Of a DNA stretch of 7,088 nucleotides, positions 1 through 5,393 are shown one piece after another. Position 1 is the first letter of the stretch; every line of letters begins with the position of its first letter. The DNA comes from an uncultured Actinomycetes bacterium (GTDB lineage Bacteria; Actinomycetota; Acidimicrobiia; Acidimicrobiales; RAAP-2). The translations under genes were made by a program, and so were the position numbers. The notes beneath the pieces are model-generated. The model had not been told where the DNA came from. It did not search any database and saw only the letters and a list, made by a program, of their open reading frames with translations. The stretch spans positions 1-7,088 of the forward strand of contig CAINVQ010000096.1 of NCBI GenBank assembly GCA_903854175.1, written 5' to 3'.

Positions 1-1
1 A

Positions 2-193
2 CCATTTGAATCAAAGATGATGAAGGCAACACTCGAAGCCTTCGGTGATCAAATTGCGAGCAACGCTCCAATGAAGCGAATTGGAAAACCTTCCGACATG
101 GCGGGAACGGCCATATTCCTCTCCTCCCCCGCCGCTAGTTACATCACTGGAGTAATAATTCCAGTTGATGGTGGCATTGCAACTACGGCTTAA
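2..193 (+). CDS. SDR family oxidoreductase, C-terminal fragment
   Basis: The open frame enters from the left edge and gives 63 residues before TAA. The visible part matches the C-terminus of classical short-chain dehydrogenases/reductases, NAD(P)-dependent cytoplasmic enzymes that oxidise or reduce alcohols, ketones or acyl-carrier substrates. Seen directly: 'PMKRIGKPSDMAGTAIFL' at fragment residues 23-40 (the PxxRxGxPxD-A-xxFL block) and 'ITGVIIPVDGG' at 48-58 (the ITG-x-x-x-VDGG end of the fold). The Rossmann glycine motif and the Ser-Tyr-Lys catalytic residues lie outside the window, so substrate and cofactor cannot be judged. It is convergent with the HtrA-like gene, and the two stop codons share a TTAA tetranucleotide. 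Family call is firm; specific function is unknown. Confidence 0.9.
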   Translation, partial: PFESKMMKATLEAFGDQIASNAPMKRIGKPSDMAGTAIFLSSPAASYITGVIIPVDGGIATTA

Positions 194-1485
194 TTCGCAG
201 GTTTGGTTTTGAGCGTCACATTAAGGGTGAGGCGCTGGGTCCCTCGAACTATTGAAACCTTCACGACGTCCCCGGGACGGTGAGAAGAAATAACGCTCTG
301 GACGTCTTGTCCTCCGCCAATGGTTGTGCCATTGATTGCAGTAATAATGTCGCCCTGCTTTATGCCGGCATTGGCTGCGCCAGTTCCTGCAATAACGCTC
401 ATAACAACTGCACCAGTTGAAACACTGAATCCGTATTGCTGCTGGAGCGCTTGTGTCATTGACTCAATTTCAACACCCATGTACGCGCCGTGAGTAACAA
501 CACTTTGTCCAGCCATGAGAGTTTTGAGTAGAGACTGAATTGTTGCTGCTGGAATTGCGAATCCAATGTTCTGGGCACTCGAGCCGTCTGGAAGAGTCCC
601 TGCAACTGCAGTATTCATTCCAATGACGTTTCCTGCAGAGTCAAGAAGAGGACCCCCAGAGTTACCTGGATTAATTGCAGCGTCTGTTTGAATCATGTCA
701 TTCAGTGTCTCTGTGGCCACAGACGAAGATGCCGTAACGGTGCGACCAAGAGCAGAAACAATTCCAGTTGTTACGGTTGGTGTTCCAGCCGCTAGTCCAA
801 GAGCATTTCCAATTGCGACTACTGAGTCTCCAACATTGAGTTTCTTGGAGTTACCAAATGCAACAGCTGGAAGCCCAGAGGCATTGTCAATACGAATCAG
901 CGCAACATCGTTGATTGGATTTGTCCCAATGAGTGTTGCTGGATATTTTTTGGTTGATCCTGAACGAGTGACAGTTATGTTTCCACTGCCAATAGCCGCC
1001 GCAATTACGTGATTGTTGGTAATGACGAGTCCACTCGAAGAGATGATCATTCCAGTTCCCTGGTCTTCTCCCCCAGAACCGTTGACGTCAATTGAAACAA
1101 CACTTGGAAGAAGCTTCTGAACAAGTTTTGGAATACTCATTCCATTGGGAAGAATCGCCGCCCCTGGAGAGTTAGTTACTGACTGAATGGTGAGTCCATT
1201 TCCTGAGTTGTTACCTGTCGATGCGTAGTGACCAGCGAGTCCACCAATAAGGCCCGCAACAAGCAGTAGTCCAATGCGACTCGACAACACAGACTTTGGT
1301 CCGGCCTTCTGTGAAGCGAGTGGTACTTCATCAACTATCTGTGGAACTTCAACAGGTGCAGGAGCTGGTGACGGCTGTCCTAGAACTGGATCGACAGCTG
1401 ACTTCTCAACCACATCTCTCAAGATTTCAGCGAGGGTGCGCTCGTCTGGTTCCTGGCTTGGAGTGTTCTTTGTTTCGTCGCTCAT
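190..1485 (-). CDS. HtrA/DegP-type membrane-anchored serine protease with one PDZ domain
   Basis: A 431-residue S1C-family protease, expected to degrade or process misfolded proteins on the outer face of the membrane. Residues 1-69 are acidic and Pro-rich and probably cytoplasmic. Residues 70-88 form one hydrophobic Gly/Leu-rich membrane segment. A trypsin-like domain follows at about 115-325, with a complete triad: His159 in 'TNNHV', Asp193 in 'NDVALIRID', and Ser276 in 'GNSGGPLL'. The PDZ domain is at about 333-427, with a 'YMGV' carboxylate-binding loop at 335-338 and 'AGIKQGDII' at 373-381. This cytoplasmic tail-TM-protease-PDZ order is typical of actinobacterial HtrA/PepD proteins. The ATG start has an AAGG ribosome-binding site 8 nt upstream. 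The gene is divergent from the 418-residue gene and overlaps the SDR stop by 4 bp. Family is firm; which HtrA paralog it is remains unclear. Confidence 0.95.
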   Translation of the reverse strand: MSDETKNTPSQEPDERTLAEILRDVVEKSAVDPVLGQPSPAPAPVEVPQIVDEVPLASQKAGPKSVLSSRIGLLLVAGLIGGLAGHYASTGNNSGNGLTIQSVTNSPGAAILPNGMSIPKLVQKLLPSVVSIDVNGSGGEDQGTGMIISSSGLVITNNHVIAAAIGSGNITVTRSGSTKKYPATLIGTNPINDVALIRIDNASGLPAVAFGNSKKLNVGDSVVAIGNALGLAAGTPTVTTGIVSALGRTVTASSSVATETLNDMIQTDAAINPGNSGGPLLDSAGNVIGMNTAVAGTLPDGSSAQNIGFAIPAATIQSLLKTLMAGQSVVTHGAYMGVEIESMTQALQQQYGFSVSTGAVVMSVIAGTGAANAGIKQGDIITAINGTTIGGGQDVQSVISSHRPGDVVKVSIVRGTQRLTLNVTLKTKPAN

Positions 1486-1492
1486 GGCATTT

Positions 1493-1497
1493 ACCTT
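1493..1497 (-). promoter_or_regulatory. Ribosome binding site of the HtrA-like gene
   Basis: On the minus strand the bases before the ATG read TCTAAGGTAAATGCC. AAGG, complementary to the anti-Shine-Dalgarno sequence, lies 8 nt from the start codon and supports 1485 as the start. Confidence 0.5.
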
Positions 1498-1505
1498 AGA
1501 CCGAA

Positions 1506-1535
1506 AGTATAAATTCGTAATAAATATAGGTTGAA
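1506..1535 (-). promoter_or_regulatory. Candidate promoter for the HtrA-like gene
   Basis: On the minus strand, TATACT (positions 1511 down to 1506) is a close match to the -10 consensus TATAAT. A weak -35-like TTCAAC lies 18 nt upstream (1535-1530). Transcription would start near 1499-1498, leaving a short leader that still contains the AAGG ribosome binding site. The -10 is convincing by eye; the -35 is poor. Confidence 0.4.
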
Positions 1536-1563
1536 GATTCCCTGTTCTTGGAGCGAGTAGATT
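1531..1563 (+). promoter_or_regulatory. Candidate promoter for a leaderless transcript of the 418-aa gene
   Basis: TAGATT at 1558-1563 fits the actinobacterial -10 pattern TAnnnT and ends 8 nt before the ATG at 1572, so transcription could start at or next to the start codon. No ribosome-binding sequence stands at a useful distance; the only purine-rich run (GGAG) is too far upstream. A -35-like TTGAAG at 1531-1536 is separated by 21 nt, longer than the usual 17, so it may be unused. The -35-like bases overlap those of the divergent minus-strand promoter. Confidence 0.35.
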
Positions 1564-1571
1564 AGAAACCT

Positions 1572-2828
1572 ATGTCACGCCGTATTGAGATCGAAATCAC
1601 CAGCCTGAACGGGGACGTTGCTACATGGCGCGCCGCAGGAGCCAAGCTTCCAAAGGGATCGCTTAGTGCTGCTCTCATTGCGGGTGGACCAGTCATTGGC
1701 ACCGTCTACCGTGCCGAGATTGAACAGATGATGGAAGGTATTGAAGTTATTTCAGTACTCCCGGCAAAGACGGCTTCTCCCCTAGACCCTCGTAAAGAGC
1801 GCCTAGAAATTATCGCAAAGACTGACACTGGTCCTGACGTTGTTGTTACCTACGCCCCTAAGGGCCGTGGTGGTCGACGTGACGGTGAGCGCCGTGAAGG
1901 TGATCGTCGTGATTCGAAGCGCCCTTCAAGTCGTCCAGGTTCAAAAGATCGTCCATCTGCAACTGGTGAAAAGTCCGAGCGCGGACCACGCACCGAGCGT
2001 CCAGCTCGCACTGAGCGTCCAGCTCGTGGTGATCGCCCAGCTCGTCCAACTGGTCCAGTTGTAGCTCCAATGACAACTATTTTCCGTAATGCACTTCTAG
2101 CAACGCTCTCGCCTGAGCAGCTTCCAGTCGCAGAACAACTTCTTCGTGGTGGAATGCCAGCAGTTAGGTCTGCTGTTGCTGAGCAGAACAAGAACGCAAC
2201 CGCACAGGGCCGTCCAACGATTGATGCAGAAACAATTGACCGTATTGCTGAAGAGCTACTCGGCAAGACCAACTTGGCTCTTTGGAAGGACAAGGCAGCT
2301 GGTGCAATTGGTGCCGGACGCGAACTTCGCCTTCGTGACCTACGCGCAGTTGTTACATCCGCAAAGACCGTGTCACTTGATGATGAAGGTCGCCAACAGC
2401 TGAAAGAACTTCAGACTGCCCTTACTTCTAAGGTTGATCACCTTCGCACAGTTTGGAACGAGAAGCTCGAAGCTGCTCTTAACTCTAAGAATGTTGCTGA
2501 AGCTCTTCGTCTAGTTGCTCGTCCTCCAGACATGTCAACTCGCGTAAGCGCTGAGATGGCAGCAAAAGTAATTGCAATGACATCAGAAACTTTGACTGCA
2601 GAACTTGATGCTGCTCAGTGGAATGAAATTGTGACTCTTGCAGTTGACACTTCTATTCGCAGGAACATTAAGCCCGTTGGAATTCCAGCAAACGATGTCA
2701 GCAAGAACTTGGCAATTAAGAATGCTGGAGCAATTCCAGAGCTTGCAAAATTGCTTGGTATGCCGGTGCCACCACCGCCACCACCATCAAGAGCTCCTCG
2801 TCGCCCGGCTACTCGCCGCGCATCGTAA
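1572..2828 (+). CDS. Uncharacterised protein with Arg/Pro-rich linker and polyproline-basic tail
   Basis: I do not recognise this 418-residue protein. Residues 1-96 look like a compact alpha/beta domain, beginning with an alternating strand ('RRIEIEITSL'). Residues 97-160 are low complexity, rich in Arg, Asp/Glu, Ser and Pro, and contain TERPAR twice followed by GDRPAR (141-158). Residues about 165-395 are Ala/Leu/Glu-rich and probably helical, including 'LWKDKAAGAIGAGRELRLRDLR' in two parts around 237-258. The end has a run of prolines at about 398-405 and a basic tail rich in Arg. No signal peptide or membrane segment is seen, so it is probably cytoplasmic. The disordered basic linker would suit RNA or ribosome binding, but that is inference only. 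It has no clear ribosome binding site, which fits a leaderless mRNA. Its last 20 bp overlap the convergent acetyltransferase gene. That this is a real gene is nearly certain; its function is unknown. Confidence 0.85.
   Translation: MSRRIEIEITSLNGDVATWRAAGAKLPKGSLSAALIAGGPVIGTVYRAEIEQMMEGIEVISVLPAKTASPLDPRKERLEIIAKTDTGPDVVVTYAPKGRGGRRDGERREGDRRDSKRPSSRPGSKDRPSATGEKSERGPRTERPARTERPARGDRPARPTGPVVAPMTTIFRNALLATLSPEQLPVAEQLLRGGMPAVRSAVAEQNKNATAQGRPTIDAETIDRIAEELLGKTNLALWKDKAAGAIGAGRELRLRDLRAVVTSAKTVSLDDEGRQQLKELQTALTSKVDHLRTVWNEKLEAALNSKNVAEALRLVARPPDMSTRVSAEMAAKVIAMTSETLTAELDAAQWNEIVTLAVDTSIRRNIKPVGIPANDVSKNLAIKNAGAIPELAKLLGMPVPPPPPPSRAPRRPATRRAS
1992..2045 (+). repeat. Three 18-bp in-frame tandem repeats
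   Basis: Units at 1992-2009, 2010-2027 and 2028-2045. The first two differ at two bases; the third is more diverged but keeps the CCAGCTCG core. Each codes for six residues: TERPAR, TERPAR and GDRPAR. They lie inside the Arg/Pro-rich linker of the 418-residue protein and probably arose by slippage or local duplication. Confidence 0.8.
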
Positions 2829-3207
2829 GTAGACGAGCCTTCCAGCCAATTGACTCATAGAGCGACTTAGTTGCTCGGTCTCCAGGAAGTGCGTAGCCAT
2901 CGACTGCTCCGCAAGCACTAATTAGATCGTTAATAATTGACCTTGCTATTCCCTTGCGTCGGTCGTTGGGACGTACATAAATTCCTAGAATGACTCCTTC
3001 TCTGCAAAGAGCCACTGCGTTTGAGCTTTCATGAATCCATAGCTCTTTGTTCGAGACGCTCATTGAGAGAAGACTGCTGAGTTCTTCACCATTGCTAATT
3101 TGCAACAAAAATTCAGGCCCCCCGCGTGAGTCTGAGATTTCGCTTAACGATTCATTCCAGAGTGCTTGAATTTCTGGAGTCACTGACGAACAGAGAGTGA
3201 CCTTCAT
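2809..3207 (-). CDS. GNAT family N-acetyltransferase
   Basis: A 132-residue protein predicted to transfer an acetyl group from acetyl-CoA to an amine. The acetyl-CoA binding motif A is clear: 'ILGIYVRP' strand at 73-80, then R83-x-x-G86-x-A88 (the Q/RxxGxG/A pyrophosphate loop) and helix 'RSIINDLI' at 89-96. The C-terminus 'ATKSLYESIGW' (112-122) is the usual motif B ending of the fold, with a Tyr where the general acid often lies. The N-terminal half (1-60) is diverged, so the substrate cannot be predicted. At 132 residues it is short but complete for a single GNAT domain. The start lies 10 nt after the DUF4193 stop, with no good ribosome binding site, suggesting co-transcription and perhaps translational coupling. 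The 3' end overlaps the convergent 418-residue gene by 20 bp. Confidence 0.85.
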   Translation of the reverse strand: MKVTLCSSVTPEIQALWNESLSEISDSRGGPEFLLQISNGEELSSLLSMSVSNKELWIHESSNAVALCREGVILGIYVRPNDRRKGIARSIINDLISACGAVDGYALPGDRATKSLYESIGWKARLLTMRGE

Positions 3208-3217
3208 TGGTTCAATA

Positions 3218-3658
3218 TCAGACGCAGTCGCGACAAAGAGTCTTCGACTTGTCAGCTAGCTGACTCATTTTCTTCAGCAAACGACATGAGGTGCAGCGAA
3301 ATTCGTCAGCTTGTTTAGGAAGAATGACTTCAGTTGGATCGAGCGTATTATCAACTTCGACAGGAGCCTCGTCGTCATCTTCAGGTGTGGTGTCGCGTCG
3401 AATGGTTTCTGCGAGGACTTCGTCGAGAGCAAGCTCAACATCAGCGTCATCAGCAACGTCCTCTTCTTCTTCAACAACTACTGGCGCAATTACTTCTTCT
3501 TCGTCAATTGCAGCGGCTTCGTCTTCTTCAGAGTCGTCGTCAACTACGAGAATGTCACCATCTTCGAGGTCACCCTCTTCACCAACAATTTCTTCTTCGA
3601 AGCCGTCAGCTAACTCTTCTTCGTCGAATGCTTCGTCTGTGTCGCCGTCACTGGCCAT
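3218..3658 (-). CDS. DUF4193 family protein with a long acidic N-terminus and C-terminal zinc-ribbon-like motif
   Basis: A 146-residue protein. The C-terminal 35 residues match the actinobacterial DUF4193 family (I recall M. tuberculosis Rv2699c as a member). They carry 'ILPKQADEFRCTSC' at 112-125 and 'LCRDC' at 141-145, giving Cys122-x2-Cys125-x16-Cys142-x2-Cys145, a probable zinc site. Residues 1-110 are extremely acidic, about 46% Asp+Glu by my count, with Arg only at 87-88, and are probably disordered. Family members I recall are about 100 residues, so this copy carries an extended acidic region. Function is unknown for the family; binding to a basic partner such as polymerase, ribosome or nucleoid protein is only a guess. 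The ATG has AAGGA 4 nt upstream. It lies between the ThyX-like gene (100-bp gap) and the acetyltransferase (10-bp gap). Confidence 0.88.
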   Translation of the reverse strand: MASDGDTDEAFDEEELADGFEEEIVGEEGDLEDGDILVVDDDSEEDEAAAIDEEEVIAPVVVEEEEDVADDADVELALDEVLAETIRRDTTPEDDDEAPVEVDNTLDPTEVILPKQADEFRCTSCRLLKKMSQLADKSKTLCRDCV

Positions 3659-3662
3659 ATAT

Positions 3663-3667
3663 TCCTT
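3663..3667 (-). promoter_or_regulatory. Ribosome binding site of the DUF4193 gene
   Basis: On the minus strand AAGGA lies 4 nt before the ATG at 3658. It is the strongest Shine-Dalgarno sequence in the window, suggesting this gene is translated from a transcript with a leader. Confidence 0.6.
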
Positions 3668-3692
3668 AAATGCTCTTATCTGTAGCGATGGC

Positions 3693-3726
3693 AGTGTAGG
3701 CCGTAAAATGCCTGATTAGTTGTCAA
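3693..3726 (-). promoter_or_regulatory. Possible internal promoter upstream of the DUF4193 gene
   Basis: On the minus strand a perfect -35 hexamer TTGACA occupies 3726-3721. The best -10-like TACACT is at 3698-3693, with a 22-nt spacer that is too long for a standard sigma-70 promoter. A closer TACGGC (3705-3700, spacer 15) is a poor -10. The 100-bp gap and strong ribosome binding site make an own promoter plausible, but the elements do not fit well. Confidence 0.25.
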
Positions 3727-3734
3727 TTCGCTTA

Positions 3735-3758
3735 AAAATTCGTAATTCTTTGAATTTT
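3735..3758 (-). terminator. Weak AT-rich inverted repeat just after the ThyX-like stop codon
   Basis: Minus-strand AAAATTC (3758-3752) can pair with GAATTTT (3741-3735) across a 10-nt loop, and another T follows. It starts immediately after the ThyX-like stop codon. The stem has only one G-C pair, so it is a poor intrinsic terminator and may be chance in AT-rich spacer DNA. Confidence 0.2.
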
Positions 3759-5363
3759 CTATCGTTTTGAGCGGTTTCTCTCTGCTGAGCGCTCTGCTTC
3801 GAGTCTTTCGAGGTCAGTATCAGAGAAATCTACGTATTGCATTGAATCTGCAATTGCGTGATGTCCTGCTTCATCTCTAATGAGCCTGGCCATCTCGTGA
3901 GCCACTCTGCGGTAGCTCGGGTGACCTTGTGGACCTGACCTGAGTTCAATGAGGTGCATGGCTTCTCGAGCGTTCATCTGCATCACGTAGCGAATTCTGA
4001 AGGCCAGCGCTACGCAGTACTGGGACTGCTCAGGGAATTCCTCGCGCATGTCGTAATAGAGCGCTGCAGAGCGTTCTAGAGACTCTATGTATGGCTCTGC
4101 CAGCCCAGCCTCAGTTATCACATCAGGCACGTCGTACCCGAGTTCAACCGTTAGGGGCTGCCATTCAATTGTGAGCAGACGGTGGCGCTGGAGATCTCTA
4201 AAGGCTCCATAGTCAGTTACAAGTTCAAACCTGTAGTCAGTTCGCTCAAAGGCTCGACCTGGACGGTGTCGACGATTTTTACGGTCCCCCACGTAGGTAG
4301 TCATTAACTTTGACTTCTCTGCTGGGGTCATTGCCGCGACGCGCTTAATCGCATCGTCATGAGACATTGTTGAGTTACCAAAGACAATCGCTTCAAGAAT
4401 CTTTGATTCACCTTCGCGGTCGTATGAAACAAGTCGTACGTGCTCGCCCGGCTCATTTTCAACATCTGTCCACATTGATGCAATGAGATCTTTCGTGGCA
4501 CCCTTGGTTTCAGCAAGGTAGTCAGTCCATGCAACGCCACGTTCTGCAATATTCACTCGCTTGAGGAATGATGGAATCACTTTGATGAGTTCGTCCATCA
4601 TTAGCTGAGAGTACTCACGAACTTCTGGAAGTGGGTGCGCACGCATACGAAGCAGCAGCGATTCATAAGCCTGACCTGATGCGTAGATTCCTAAGTTTGA
4701 TAAGGCACTCGCTGGAAGGAGTCCACGTACTGCGTCTAGGGCCTTGGCACGGATAGCTTGGCGATAAACAAAGTCAGTGTCGTCAGCAGTCTTAGGGAAC
4801 TTCTTAGTGAGCCACTCAACCAGTTGTGGAAGTAGTTCGCCATACGTGTCGAACATTCGGTCCATTTCACCGATGTAGCGAGCTCCAAAGGCAGACTTGG
4901 TGACGTCATGGTCACGGTAAAAACGGTAGTGACCGTTGCTGAGTCGCTTGTCGTACCCGAGGTAGCGAGTTGACTGTTCGAGGTAACTCATGAGTCGACC
5001 CCACTCGAGAACTTTGGTTAGAACGTTGCTTGCTTGTTCGCACGCGAGGTGAACTCCACCAAGTTGAGCAACAGAGTCGTCGCCGTATTCAAAGAAGATT
5101 TTTTGGTAGAGATCATCTGCACGGTCAAGACCAATCGTTGCATCTATTCCAACATCGCCAGTCAGGTCTAGGTCGCCCACAAACTCATCGAGGAACAATC
5201 GACGCAAACTCTTCGAGGAACGCGAATAACGAGCAAATAGAGCCCCTTTAACGACCTCAGGAAGGTTTACAAGAGCAAAGACGGGTGATTCAAGATTCGT
5301 GAAATATCGGCGAAGGATCGTGGCTTCTTCTTCTGTGAATTCTTCGACGGCGTAGGGGTGCAT
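3759..5363 (-). CDS. Double-length ThyX-like protein (tandem Thy1 domains, split signature motif)
   Basis: This 534-residue protein is about twice the usual ThyX length (roughly 210-270). ThyX is the flavin-dependent thymidylate synthase that methylates dUMP to dTMP using methylenetetrahydrofolate, FAD and NADPH. Two ThyX-like halves are visible. In the first (about 30-270), 'YGDDSVAQLGGVHL' (93-106) precedes WGR121-123-x7-Ser131 in '...EQSTRY', and a helical 'LLLRMRAHPLPEVREY' block lies at 236-251. In the second (about 305-510), RHR393-395 is followed seven residues later by Pro403, and 'MNAREAMHLIELRSGPQGHPSY' is split around 463-484 with the NxR of ThyX. Neither half has a complete RHR-x7-S, so standard ThyX activity is uncertain; the halves may build one composite site or the protein may have another role. 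It starts 30 bp after the helicase stop. The ATG lacks a ribosome binding site but has a TAATCT 9 nt upstream, so a leaderless start is possible. Confidence 0.85.
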   Translation of the reverse strand: MHPYAVEEFTEEEATILRRYFTNLESPVFALVNLPEVVKGALFARYSRSSKSLRRLFLDEFVGDLDLTGDVGIDATIGLDRADDLYQKIFFEYGDDSVAQLGGVHLACEQASNVLTKVLEWGRLMSYLEQSTRYLGYDKRLSNGHYRFYRDHDVTKSAFGARYIGEMDRMFDTYGELLPQLVEWLTKKFPKTADDTDFVYRQAIRAKALDAVRGLLPASALSNLGIYASGQAYESLLLRMRAHPLPEVREYSQLMMDELIKVIPSFLKRVNIAERGVAWTDYLAETKGATKDLIASMWTDVENEPGEHVRLVSYDREGESKILEAIVFGNSTMSHDDAIKRVAAMTPAEKSKLMTTYVGDRKNRRHRPGRAFERTDYRFELVTDYGAFRDLQRHRLLTIEWQPLTVELGYDVPDVITEAGLAEPYIESLERSAALYYDMREEFPEQSQYCVALAFRIRYVMQMNAREAMHLIELRSGPQGHPSYRRVAHEMARLIRDEAGHHAIADSMQYVDFSDTDLERLEAERSAERNRSKR

Positions 5364-5372
5364 GGAGAAATC

Positions 5373-5378
5373 AGATTA
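5373..5378 (-). promoter_or_regulatory. Candidate -10 element for a leaderless ThyX-like transcript
   Basis: Minus-strand TAATCT fits TAnnnT and ends 9 nt before the ATG at 5363. The bases between (GATTTCTCC) contain no Shine-Dalgarno sequence. No -35 match is seen at 16-18 nt. The gene could still be read through from the helicase 30 bp upstream. Confidence 0.3.
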
Positions 5379-5393
5379 GAGCGCAAAATGCCC

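Noticed and set aside
1850..2293. 147-residue minus-strand frame opposite the 418-aa gene
   Set aside because: Arg/Ser/Pro-rich shadow of the low-complexity linker, with no domain likeness and no ribosome binding site seen.
3421..3620. Repetitive cttcttcttcg-like DNA suggesting a microsatellite or regulatory repeat
   Set aside because: Explained by codons for an Asp/Glu-rich protein. Units are irregular and in frame with the coding strand.
3291..3719. Long open frames on the plus strand across the DUF4193 gene, one Ser-rich and one Gln/Leu-rich
   Set aside because: They are antisense to a run of GAA/GAT/GAC codons, which read as Ser/Thr or Leu/Gln repeats on the other strand. They have no family likeness, while the minus strand carries the recognisable DUF4193 end.
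4263..4271. Second RHR (residues 365-367) in the ThyX-like protein as the true signature
   Set aside because: It precedes the FE-type strand of the fold and lacks the following Ser. RHR at 393-395 is at the position expected from the family layout.
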